Source: Pseudopontixanthobacter vadosimaris (GTDB lineage Bacteria > Pseudomonadota > Alphaproteobacteria > Sphingomonadales > Sphingomonadaceae). From it: DNA of 64,000 nucleotides. The DNA lies in contig NZ_JABASZ010000040.1 in the NCBI RefSeq assembly GCF_012979275.1, positions 1-64,000 of the forward strand, given 5' to 3'. Position 1 is the first letter of the stretch. Each line of letters starts with the position of its first letter. Position numbers and translations under genes: made by a program. The notes under the pieces were generated by a model, which did no database searches, was not told where the DNA came from, and saw nothing but the letters and a program-made list of their open reading frames with translations. Positions 38,757 to 46,549 of the stretch are shown here, piece after piece.

Positions 38757-39872
38757 ATGGACAAGGTCTACCTCCGGCCCATCGGCCCGGTCGCCAGCCC
38801 GCAGTCGGTGGAGGGCAATGCGGTTCGTATCGGCGGCGGCATGGTCTATGCCCACCGCTTCGCAATATCCCTGCGGCGTGACGGAGATGTCGTCGCGCGC
38901 TGGCTGACCGATGCGGACGGGATCGCAGGCGTGCTGGGGCAGTTGCCTGACAGCGTGGGAGAAAGTGCCGAAGCTCAGTGGGCGGGGCTGCGCAGCGTTC
39001 ATGCGCCGCTGACGCTTGGTCAGCGCACCGTCAGGCTGGACCAGCCGCAGGTGATGGGCATTCTCAACGTCACCCCGGACAGTTTCTCCGATGGCGGCAA
39101 GTTCCTCGACGATGCGGAGGCAGGCCGGGAGCACGCGGCCGCCATGCTGGAAAGCGGGGCCGCCATCATCGACATCGGCGGCGAGAGCACCCGCCCCGGC
39201 GCGCCTGCGGTGTGGGAAGGGGACGAGCTTGATCGCGTGCTTCCCGCCGTGGAATATTGCGCCGCCATGGGCGCCGCCGTCAGCGTGGACACGCGCCGCC
39301 CTGCGGTGATGGAGGCGGCACTGGACGCAGGCGCGCAGGTGGTCAACGACGTCAGCGCCCTTCGCCATGATCCCCGCAGCCTCGAACTGGTCGCCGCAAG
39401 GGGCTGTCCCGTGGTGCTGATGCATGCACCGGGTGCAGGCGCAGACAATCTTCATGCCGATGCCGATTATGGCAATGTCGTCTTCGACGTGTTCGACTGG
39501 CTGGCAGCGCGCCGCGACGCCGCGCTGGAAGCAGGCATTTCCGCGGCCAACATCATCCTCGATCCGGGCATCGGCTTCGGCAAGTCTCTCGCCGACAATC
39601 TCGCGCTGCTGAATGCGCTGCCGCTGTTCCATGCCCTGGGCCAGCCGCTGCTGCTGGGCGCCAGCCGCAAGCGGATGATCGGCGCGCTGTCCAACGAGGT
39701 CGCGAGCCACCAGCGCCTCGGCGGCAGCGTCGCGCTGGCGCTGAAGGGCATGGAGGCCGGCGTCCACATCCTGCGCGTGCACGATGTGTTCGAAACGGTG
39801 CAGGCCCGCAATGTCTGGCGCGGATTGCGGGACGCGGCGCTGACGGACTTCAGCGATCTGCCCGCAGATTGA
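38757..39872 (+). CDS. folP: Dihydropteroate synthase
   Basis: This 371-residue enzyme joins para-aminobenzoate and dihydropterin pyrophosphate in folate synthesis and is the target of sulfonamides. The catalytic TIM-barrel starts near residue 98 with M-G-I-L-N-V-T-P-D-S-F-S-D-G-G, followed by D-I-G-G-E-S-T-R-P-G. The ~97 residues before it are an N-terminal extension common in sphingomonad FolP. It follows ccrM by 11 bp and probably shares its transcript. Confidence 0.95.
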   Translation: MDKVYLRPIGPVASPQSVEGNAVRIGGGMVYAHRFAISLRRDGDVVARWLTDADGIAGVLGQLPDSVGESAEAQWAGLRSVHAPLTLGQRTVRLDQPQVMGILNVTPDSFSDGGKFLDDAEAGREHAAAMLESGAAIIDIGGESTRPGAPAVWEGDELDRVLPAVEYCAAMGAAVSVDTRRPAVMEAALDAGAQVVNDVSALRHDPRSLELVAARGCPVVLMHAPGAGADNLHADADYGNVVFDVFDWLAARRDAALEAGISAANIILDPGIGFGKSLADNLALLNALPLFHALGQPLLLGASRKRMIGALSNEVASHQRLGGSVALALKGMEAGVHILRVHDVFETVQARNVWRGLRDAALTDFSDLPAD

Positions 39873-40081
39873 GCTTGTAACAGCAAGTCTGTGCTAGGCG
39901 GAGCCGACCGGTCGCACCGCAGATGATGCCGCAAGGGGTAACTTTCCGGTCATGAGGGTCTGCTTATCAATCGCTTTACTCATGATTTCCCTTCACGAAA
40001 GCGGACCGGCTGCTTTCTGCATTTTATTGCCAAAAACTGCCTAACAGCTAACGACTCCTTTCTGGACGTTGGCCTAGCAAG
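39873..40081. other. AT-richer intergenic stretch after folP
   Basis: From about 39950 the base composition is visibly AT-richer than the flanking genes. Two TCATGA palindromes occur 30 bp apart (39950-39955, 39980-39985). No gene, terminator or inverted repeat of significance is evident. Confidence 0.35.
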
Positions 40082-40384
40082 TTACTTACTTGAGCGGCGC
40101 ACAAGGAATGCGCCAATCGCTGCGTCGACAAAGCTGACCTTCAGGGGCTCATCTTCAGCCACGGAAGCAAGGACTTCGAGATAAGCTGCTAATTCCTCCG
40201 TCGTCACGCTCAGCGGCCCAGTGTGCATGATTTCCGAGGGGCCATCCCGCTCAAGTGCGATGTAGAGGGCCTCCTCTAATTGGGCTAGGTTTTCGAAGCT
40301 GCCGAAGCCAGCAACTAGCTGGTCGCCGAGGGTATTCATCAAAAGCTGCCAAGTAAGACCGCCGGGAATACTAACCGTAGCCAA
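40082..40384 (-). CDS. Orphan 100-residue protein of unknown function
   Basis: The predicted protein is acidic, with no signal peptide, no membrane helix and no cysteine. It has two helix-rich segments (L-A-Q-L-E-E-A-L-Y-I-A-L-E and T-T-E-E-L-A-A-Y-L-E-V-L-A-S-V-A) and ends F-L-V-R-R-S-S-K. No family is recognised. TTG at 40384 is chosen because an AGGAGG site is ~5 bases upstream; GTG at 40390 lies within that site. Its codon use and base content differ from its neighbours, which suggests recent acquisition. Confidence 0.55.
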   Translation of the reverse strand: MATVSIPGGLTWQLLMNTLGDQLVAGFGSFENLAQLEEALYIALERDGPSEIMHTGPLSVTTEELAAYLEVLASVAEDEPLKVSFVDAAIGAFLVRRSSK

Positions 40385-40540
40385 TTCCACCTCCTATGCC
40401 GTCGTCTACTCGTAGCAGTGGCAGAGGGTGCGATGCTAGGGCCCGCTTACCACCCCAAAGTCGGTCAACCGACGACTACGAAAATGCGCGTGCGAGCGGA
40501 CATGGCTATCGCAAAAAAGCTCTGCTCGCGCGCATGGTAC

Positions 40541-41290
40541 TTACAGCGAATAACCGCCGTCGCTTACCAGCACGCTGCCGGTGATGTTGGCTGACAGGTC
40601 AGACAGCAGGAAGCCGATTTCGCCCGCCAGTTCGTCGGGTGTGGCGAAGCGGCCGCGGGGCGTGGTGGCCGCCATCTGTTTCAGCACGGCGTCGCGGCCA
40701 TGGGCGGCCACATTCCTGCGGAAATCCTCGCCGCTCTCCCAGATCGCCGTATCGACGCCGCCCGGAGCGATCGCATTGACGCGGATGTCGTCCTTCGCCA
40801 CCTCGGCTGCGGCGATACGGGCCATGTGGGCGACACCGGCCTTGGCCACGCCATAGGCGCCGATGCCCGCTACAGGCTTGATCCCGGTGACCGATGCGGT
40901 GACGACGATGCTGCCACCGCCCGATGCCCGCATGGCGCGGATGGCGGTCGACATGGTCAGGAATGCGCCGTCGAGGTTCACGTCCATGATTCGGCGCCAG
41001 TCCGCAAAGGATTGTTCCGCCATCGGCCCGCTGGCACCGATCCCGGCATTGGCAAGAGCGCAGTCCAGGCCTTTCAGCTTCGGCTCCAGCCTTTGCCAGA
41101 ATTGCGGATCGGAGATATCGGCGGCGTGGCAGTCGGTTTTGCAGGACAGGTCCAGGCTGTTCAGTCCCTCGCCATTCCGATCGATAAGGACCAGGCGCGC
41201 GATACCGCGCCCGTCCAGCCACCGCGCCGCTGCGGCACCGATACCCGAAGCCGCGCCGGTAATCAGCGCGGTCTTGCCTGTGAAATTCAT
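40541..41290 (-). CDS. Short-chain dehydrogenase/reductase
   Basis: This 249-residue SDR has the NAD(P)-binding T-G-A-A-S-G-I-G, the N-A-G motif (A-N-A-G-I-G), the catalytic serine in V-T-A-S-V-T, and Y-G-V-A-K. An aspartate after the second strand (L-I-D-R) suggests NAD preference. The block A-P-G-G-V-D-T and G-R-F-A-T-P-D-E-L-A is typical of classical SDRs; the substrate is unknown. The second ATG is preferred; the first, at 41302, adds four residues. No partner gene is coupled to it. Confidence 0.88.
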   Translation of the reverse strand: MNFTGKTALITGAASGIGAAAARWLDGRGIARLVLIDRNGEGLNSLDLSCKTDCHAADISDPQFWQRLEPKLKGLDCALANAGIGASGPMAEQSFADWRRIMDVNLDGAFLTMSTAIRAMRASGGGSIVVTASVTGIKPVAGIGAYGVAKAGVAHMARIAAAEVAKDDIRVNAIAPGGVDTAIWESGEDFRRNVAAHGRDAVLKQMAATTPRGRFATPDELAGEIGFLLSDLSANITGSVLVSDGGYSL

Positions 41291-41428
41291 AACGTCATCC
41301 ATCAGGCAAGGCTAGTCGCAGCCGCGGCGGGCGGCAAGCCGGGTTTGCGCCGCTGGCCGATCCGCCCGCCGACTCTCCCTCGGCCAGGTAAAATTGAAAC
41401 GAGTCGGGTGCCGGTCAGTTACCAGACC

Positions 41429-42457
41429 ATGCAATTACCGGATATCGACATTTCGAAAGGCGAATTGCGCGATGCAACACGCCTCGCCCTCCAATCCGCT
41501 CTGGCTGCCGCGATCATGTTCTCGCTGATGAAAGTGACCGGGATGCCCGAACGCTTCATCGGCGTGCTGAGCGCGGTCATGGTCATCCAGCCCACCGCCG
41601 GGGCGGCGATGAGCGAGGCGAAGGATCGGTTCGTCAGCACACTGGTGGGTGCAGCGATCGGCTTCGCCTGCCTGGCGCTGATGCCCAGCGGCTATGGCAC
41701 GGCAGCGGCGCTGGCACTGTCCATGCTGGCGATCAATTTCGTGGCCGGTTTCAAGCCGGAATGGCGTTACGGCACCGTCGCTGCGGTCGCGCTTGCGCTG
41801 GGTTCCGGTTCCGACGTGATGCAGACCGCCATCGACCGAAGTCTGGCGATCGGTGTGGGCGTCGTGATCGGTACGCTGGTATCGCTGATCGTCTGGCGTG
41901 AAAGTTCGGAAAAACGGACCATGCGCCACCTGCGCCGCGCGATGGACGCGCTGGCCGGTTATGTGGACAGGGCCATTGACCGGGTGGGCGACCGGGCGGG
42001 TGACAGGAGCAGCAGCGACGAGGATTTGCGCGGCGACTATACCGCCAGCATTTCTGACGCGCGCGAGGCGTCCGCTGCCATTCACATGAACGATAGCGCA
42101 TTTTACGACGACCAGATCGACAATGTCGACCAGATATGGGGAGCCGCGCGTTCGATCGATCGGATCGGCAAGGCGGATGACAGTTTCGGCGAGGAGCTTA
42201 TCGACAGGATCGATGCCGTCAGCAGGAATAGTTGCAAGGTGCTTACCGCACTCGGCAATGGCGAACAGCCTGATTACGGCATTCTGGACGATATCGACCG
42301 GGGTGTGCAGGAGGCGAGGGATCTGGCTCTGAACGACGAGGGGCGGGGTGATCTTCACCACGCGGCCAAGGGCGCGCTGGTCTACACGCTGGGGCAGTTG
42401 GCCGATGCGCTACGTAATCTTAGCGACGAGATGACGGGCAGGCAGAAATCAGCCTAG
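41429..42457 (+). CDS. FUSC-family membrane protein
   Basis: This 342-residue protein has about six membrane segments in the N-terminal ~155 residues, including I-G-V-L-S-A-V-M-V-I-Q-P-T-A-G, which matches the FUSC/aromatic-acid exporter (YccS/AaeB-like) membrane module. The C-terminal ~185 residues are soluble, charged and helical. Full-length FUSC exporters contain two such units, so this is a half-size form, presumably dimerising. The upstream open frame is not coding. Its substrate is not evident; it is convergent with the NtrC-like gene. Confidence 0.8.
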   Translation: MQLPDIDISKGELRDATRLALQSALAAAIMFSLMKVTGMPERFIGVLSAVMVIQPTAGAAMSEAKDRFVSTLVGAAIGFACLALMPSGYGTAAALALSMLAINFVAGFKPEWRYGTVAAVALALGSGSDVMQTAIDRSLAIGVGVVIGTLVSLIVWRESSEKRTMRHLRRAMDALAGYVDRAIDRVGDRAGDRSSSDEDLRGDYTASISDAREASAAIHMNDSAFYDDQIDNVDQIWGAARSIDRIGKADDSFGEELIDRIDAVSRNSCKVLTALGNGEQPDYGILDDIDRGVQEARDLALNDEGRGDLHHAAKGALVYTLGQLADALRNLSDEMTGRQKSA

Positions 42458-42473
42458 TTCCTGGCGATATTCT

Positions 42474-43892
42474 TCAGGCGGCGTCGTCTATGCCAAGATC
42501 GCCAAGCTTGCGGTAAAGTGTCGACCGACCGATGCCGAGGCGGCGCGCAACCTCGGTCATCCTGCCGCGGTAATGCCCGATGGCAAGGCGTATCACGTCT
42601 GCCTCGATCTCCTCCAGCGGGCGAAGATTGCCGTCTTCGGTATAGAGAAGGACGCCCACCCCTTCCTGGCTGACGTTGCGCGTCTCGTCGCAATCGCCAA
42701 TCAGTTTCAGCAGTTGCGGAAAGCTTTCGGGTGTCAGCGTCTCGCCATCGCAGAAGACGGCGGCGCGGAAGAGGACGGTCTGCAACTGGCGCACATTACC
42801 CGGCCAGCCGTAGGCTGCCAGCAGAGCCAGGGCGCTGTCCGATATCGAGAGTGGGAGCAGGCCGGGCTGTTCACCGATCCGCGCCAGGAAATGTCGGGCA
42901 AGGGCAGCGATGTCGCCGGTCCGCTCGCGGAGCGGCGGCAGGACGATGCGGGTTGCCGAAATCGCCTCCACGAGCCGCGGCTCGAACAGGTTCTGGGCCG
43001 CGAGGTCTCCCAGCGGCAGATTGCTCGCCGCCATCAGCCGGACATCGACCTTGAAGCCATGTTTCGCACCCACCGGCCTGACAATGCCCGTCTGCAGCAT
43101 TTCGGCGAGGCGTGTCTGCAGGGTTTCAGGCAGGCGATCGAGCTCGTCGAGGACCAGCGTCGAGCCGTCGCAGCTCTGCAGGGCGCCTATCTGGCGGTCG
43201 AAGGCTCCGGGGAAGGCGTTCTGTTCATGCCCGAAGAGGACCGATTCGATGGAATTTGCCGGCACGCTGCCGATATTGATGATGCGCAGCGGCGATTTCG
43301 CACGGGGGCTGGCACCATGCATGGCGCGCACCAGCATTTCCTTGCCGGTGCCGCTCTCCCCTTCGATCAGCACGGGGCCGTGCCCGCGGGCGGCCTTGGC
43401 CGCACGGGCGAGTGCCGCACGGAACGTGGAAGCCGTGCCGATCATGGCGTCGAAATCCAGTTCCGCATCCAGTTTTTCGGTGAGGGGCTGCAATTCATCG
43501 CGCGGAGCCTCGCGCCTCGTGGCGCTGCGCAGCGCCTGCATCAACCGGTCGGGTGCGACTGGCTTGATCAGGTAATCGGTGGCTCCGGCCCGCATCGCCT
43601 CCACCGCCAGCAGCGGGCTGGCACTGGCCGTCAGCATCAGGATCGGCATGGCCGGACGGCGCTTCTTGAGTTCCGCAATCAGGTCGCAGGCTTCGTCGCC
43701 CGGCACCCATTGATCGAGGATAATTGCGCAAAGCTGCATTCCCTGCCGGGTGCCCAGCGTGGCGATTGCCGTTTCCGAATCACTCACCACCAGCGTACGC
43801 CAGCCTTCCCGCGCGGCAAGCGCGGTGATGAGCCTGCTCTGCGCCGGCTCGTCATCGATAAGCATCAGCAGGCGATCGTCGCTGTCAGCCAT
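42474..43892 (-). CDS. NtrC-family response regulator with degenerate GAFTGA loop
   Basis: This 472-residue regulator has a receiver domain (acidic pocket L-I-D-D-E-P, phospho-acceptor D60, T91-A, K110 in I-K-P), an AAA+ domain (Walker A G-E-S-G-T-G-K-E at 178-185, Walker B L-V-L-D-E), and a Fis-type helix-turn-helix at the C-terminus (A-R-R-L-G-I-G-R-S-T-L-Y-R-K-L). The sigma-54 contact loop, normally G-A-F-T-G-A, reads N-A-F-P-G-A at 225-230 (bases 43203-43220). It may therefore work without sigma-54 or no longer hydrolyse productively. No kinase gene is adjacent. Confidence 0.85.
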   Translation of the reverse strand: MADSDDRLLMLIDDEPAQSRLITALAAREGWRTLVVSDSETAIATLGTRQGMQLCAIILDQWVPGDEACDLIAELKKRRPAMPILMLTASASPLLAVEAMRAGATDYLIKPVAPDRLMQALRSATRREAPRDELQPLTEKLDAELDFDAMIGTASTFRAALARAAKAARGHGPVLIEGESGTGKEMLVRAMHGASPRAKSPLRIINIGSVPANSIESVLFGHEQNAFPGAFDRQIGALQSCDGSTLVLDELDRLPETLQTRLAEMLQTGIVRPVGAKHGFKVDVRLMAASNLPLGDLAAQNLFEPRLVEAISATRIVLPPLRERTGDIAALARHFLARIGEQPGLLPLSISDSALALLAAYGWPGNVRQLQTVLFRAAVFCDGETLTPESFPQLLKLIGDCDETRNVSQEGVGVLLYTEDGNLRPLEEIEADVIRLAIGHYRGRMTEVARRLGIGRSTLYRKLGDLGIDDAA

Positions 43893-44151
43893 AAGTGTTA
43901 AACCGTATCCCAAACCGTCCCGTTGCGGTACGCGCCCCCGGTTTATCGGGGACAGGTAAAGGTGTGATTAAGTTTGCAAGCGACCGGCTTTGTTGAGCGG
44001 CAATGTAGCGGCCATGCGAGCGAACGGCAACAGTTTCAATGATTTTCGCCGCAGGACGGGCCCGGGCAGGCGAGTTGTGACGGCCCCTTGAGTGCCGGCG
44101 TTCATGGCGGTATCGTTGTGCAAATATCCAGACTCATCAAGGGTGAAGACG

Positions 44152-44277
44152 ATGAAATCCGCCAATGACATGAAGGCCGCATCCAAGACCTACGAATCGT
44201 TTATCGCCAATCTGAAATGGTCGGTCCCGCTGGTCTGCGTGATCGTGGCGATCGTCGTTCTCCTGATCGCCAGCTGA
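44152..44277 (+). CDS. Small aa3-type cytochrome oxidase subunit IV-like protein
   Basis: This 41-residue peptide has the form of the bacterial aa3-type cytochrome c oxidase subunit IV family (PF07835). A soluble start with K-A-A-S-K-T-Y-E-S-F and a tryptophan (L-K-W) precedes a single membrane helix V-P-L-V-C-V-I-V-A-I-V-V-L-L-I. It lies one base before the TTG of pntAA and is therefore likely coupled to it. In many Alphaproteobacteria this gene precedes pntA, far from the oxidase genes. Confidence 0.75.
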   Translation: MKSANDMKAASKTYESFIANLKWSVPLVCVIVAIVVLLIAS

Positions 44278-44278
44278 A

Positions 44279-45415
44279 TTGCGGATAGCCGTCCTGAGGG
44301 AACGCGCGGAGCGTGAATCCCGTGTGGCGCTGACGCCGGAGACAGCGCGTAAATTCATCGCGCTAGGGGCGGATGTCGCCGTCGAAGCGGGGGCCGGACA
44401 GAACGCCGCGATCTCCGATGCCGATTACGTCGAGGCCGGTGCCAGCGTGACGAGCAGGGCACAGGCGGCCGAGGGGGCGGACATTGTCCTTGCCGTACAA
44501 GCGCCGCCCCCTGACGATCTGCAGGGCGCGAAACCCGGTGCGATGGTAGCGGCGATCTTCGATCCATTCGGCAGGCAGGACCGGGTGCAGGGTTACGCCA
44601 CAGCAGGGCTGGAGGCCCTGGCAATGGAACTGATGCCGCGCATCACCCGCGCCCAGAGCATGGATGTGCTGTCCAGCCAGTCCAACCTCGCAGGTTACAA
44701 ATCCGTATTGCTTGCTGCAAATGCCTATGGCCGCGCTTTCCCCATGATGATGACTGCGGCAGGTACGGTAAGCGCCGCGCGGGTTTTCATAATGGGCGTC
44801 GGGGTCGCCGGATTGCAGGCAATCGCCACGGCCAGGCGGCTCGGCGCGCAGGTATCCGCCACCGACGTGCGTTCCGCCACGAGGGAGCAGATCCAGTCGC
44901 TGGGCGCAAAGCCCGTCTTCGTGGAAAATGTCGAGGGGATCGAGGGCGAAGGCAGCGGCGGCTATGCCTCGGAAATGAGCGAGGAATACCGCGCGGCGCA
45001 AGCCGAACTCGTATCCTCTCACATCGCCAGACAGGATATCGTCATCACGACGGCGCTGATCCCTGGCAGACCGGCACCGCGTCTGATCTCCGACAGCCAG
45101 ATCGCGAGCATGAAGGCGGGCAGCGTCATCTACGACCTGGCCGCGGCGCAGGGCGGGAATGTCGAAGGCAGCCGTGCGGACGAAGCGGTGACGATCCACG
45201 GGGTGACGGTGATCGGCCATGCCAATACCGCAGGGCTGCTGGCCGCCGATGCCTCGGCGCTCTACGCCCGAAACCTGTTCAACTTCTTTTCCGCTTTCTG
45301 GGACGAGGAAAGCGGACGCCCCCAGCTTGATGAAGAGATCGGCGACGCCATTCGCCTGACGCGCGGCGGGGCGGTGGTTCACCCGCAACTTGTCGGACAA
45401 TCCCCACCGGATTGA
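44279..45415 (+). CDS. pntAA: NAD(P) transhydrogenase subunit alpha, part 1 (NAD-binding domain I)
   Basis: This 378-residue soluble subunit binds NAD(H) in the proton-pumping transhydrogenase that makes NADPH. The N-terminal block R-I-A-V-L-R-E-R and the dinucleotide site (G-V-G-V-A-G-L-Q-A-I-A-T-A-R-R-L-G) are typical. The start is TTG at 44279, one base after the preceding stop, and no alternative ATG precedes the conserved N-terminus. It is split from the membrane part (pntAB), as usual in Alphaproteobacteria. Confidence 0.94.
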   Translation: MRIAVLRERAERESRVALTPETARKFIALGADVAVEAGAGQNAAISDADYVEAGASVTSRAQAAEGADIVLAVQAPPPDDLQGAKPGAMVAAIFDPFGRQDRVQGYATAGLEALAMELMPRITRAQSMDVLSSQSNLAGYKSVLLAANAYGRAFPMMMTAAGTVSAARVFIMGVGVAGLQAIATARRLGAQVSATDVRSATREQIQSLGAKPVFVENVEGIEGEGSGGYASEMSEEYRAAQAELVSSHIARQDIVITTALIPGRPAPRLISDSQIASMKAGSVIYDLAAAQGGNVEGSRADEAVTIHGVTVIGHANTAGLLAADASALYARNLFNFFSAFWDEESGRPQLDEEIGDAIRLTRGGAVVHPQLVGQSPPD

Positions 45416-45473
45416 AGCCGTTTCACTTCCTTGAACGTAAGAACACACAGAAGTGGTTCACGAGGAAGTAAAC

Positions 45474-46079
45474 ATGATGAAAACTATAAGAACAGCCATC
45501 CTGCCTGCCGCTGCACTGCTCGCCCTCGGCGGATGTGCGAATATGCAGACCGGCATGGATGACGAGATGGGAATGCAGACTTCGGCCCGTGCCGATGTCT
45601 CGCTGGTTGGCGGGGCGGAAATGTACTCCAGCCGGACCATTGTTCAGAACGCGGTCAATTCGCCCATTCATACCACCCTGGTCAAGGCGGTGCAGGCGGC
45701 TGGCCTGGTCGATACGCTGAACAGCGCAGGGCCGTTCACCGTCTTTGCGCCGACCGACGAAGCCTTCAACCGGGTTGCCGCGGCCGCGCTGAACAGCCTG
45801 ATGATGCCCGCCAACAAACCTGCGCTGACCAAGGTGCTGACCTATCATGTCGTGCCGGGCCGGATCACGGCGGCCGACATCGCGGCGAAGATCCGCGCGG
45901 GCGGCGGGACCGCCATGTACAACACCGTGGCCGGCGAGGCGCTGACCTTCCACATGCGTGACGGCAATGTCATGATCATGGGCAAGGGCGGCAGCAGTGC
46001 CTATGTCACGCAGGCGAATGTCATGCAGTCGAACGGCGTCATCCATGTGGTGAACGGCGTTCTGATGCCGAGCATGTAA
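45474..46079 (+). CDS. Fasciclin-domain lipoprotein inside the pnt gene set
   Basis: This 201-residue protein begins with a lipoprotein signal (A-L-G-G-C) and a methionine-rich linker, followed by one fasciclin (FAS1) domain with T-L-V-K-A-V-Q-A-A-G-L, G-P-F-T-V-F-A-P-T-D-E-A-F and L-T-Y-H-V-V-P-G. FAS1 proteins mediate adhesion or bind ligands at the surface. The ATG has the site GAGGAAG. It sits between pntAA and pntAB on the same strand, ending in a strong terminator, an unexpected position for an unrelated surface protein. Confidence 0.92.
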   Translation: MMKTIRTAILPAAALLALGGCANMQTGMDDEMGMQTSARADVSLVGGAEMYSSRTIVQNAVNSPIHTTLVKAVQAAGLVDTLNSAGPFTVFAPTDEAFNRVAAAALNSLMMPANKPALTKVLTYHVVPGRITAADIAAKIRAGGGTAMYNTVAGEALTFHMRDGNVMIMGKGGSSAYVTQANVMQSNGVIHVVNGVLMPSM

Positions 46080-46104
46080 TCAGTCGCGCTTCATCGCGCG
46101 AACG

Positions 46105-46141
46105 GGGTGCCGCTGCCGACGGGCAAGCGGCACCCTTTTTA
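46105..46141 (+). terminator. Rho-independent terminator after the fasciclin gene
   Basis: Stem GGGTGCCGCT (46105-46114) pairs with AGCGGCACCC (46126-46135), followed by TTTTT. It would separate pntAA and the fasciclin gene from pntAB and pntB, so the latter need readthrough or their own promoter in the ~75 bp that follow. Confidence 0.85.
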
Positions 46142-46216
46142 CATCGACAGACCCGCAAGGCTTGCGATAGGCTGCCTGCAAACAGGCCCGAAACGGCTGG
46201 AGGGGGTAAGCAAGGC

Positions 46217-46549
46217 ATGAGTTTCATCGCCATTCTGTCGATTTTCGTAATGGCCTGCTTCGTCGGCTATTACGTGGTCTGGTCGGTCACCCCGGCGTTG
46301 CACACACCGCTGATGGCGGTCACCAACGCGATCTCTTCCGTCATCATCGTGGGCGCACTGATCGCCAGCGCAGAGGCCGGCAGCACGGCGGCGAAATGGC
46401 TCGGCCTGATCGCGGTCGTCCTGGCGAGCATCAACATCTTCGGCGGTTTCGCCGTTACCGAACGCATGCTGGCGATGTACAAGAAGAAGGAACGGCCGTC
46501 GCCTGCCGCTGTCCGCGACGACGCGGCAGGGAAAGGCTCCCGTTCATGA
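46217..46549 (+). CDS. pntAB: NAD(P) transhydrogenase subunit alpha, part 2 (membrane domain)
   Basis: This 110-residue protein has three to four membrane segments with the characteristic V-T-P-A-L-H-T-P-L-M-A-V-T-N-A-I-S and N-I-F-G-G-F-A-V-T-E-R-M-L motifs of the domain II part of the alpha subunit. It helps to form the proton channel with PntB. Stop overlaps the pntB start (ATGA). Confidence 0.95.
   Translation: MSFIAILSIFVMACFVGYYVVWSVTPALHTPLMAVTNAISSVIIVGALIASAEAGSTAAKWLGLIAVVLASINIFGGFAVTERMLAMYKKKERPSPAAVRDDAAGKGSRS

Noticed and set aside
39950-39985. Two TCATGA palindromes as possible attachment or repeat sites
   Set aside because: Six-base palindromes are frequent by chance and no integrase or longer direct repeat accompanies them.
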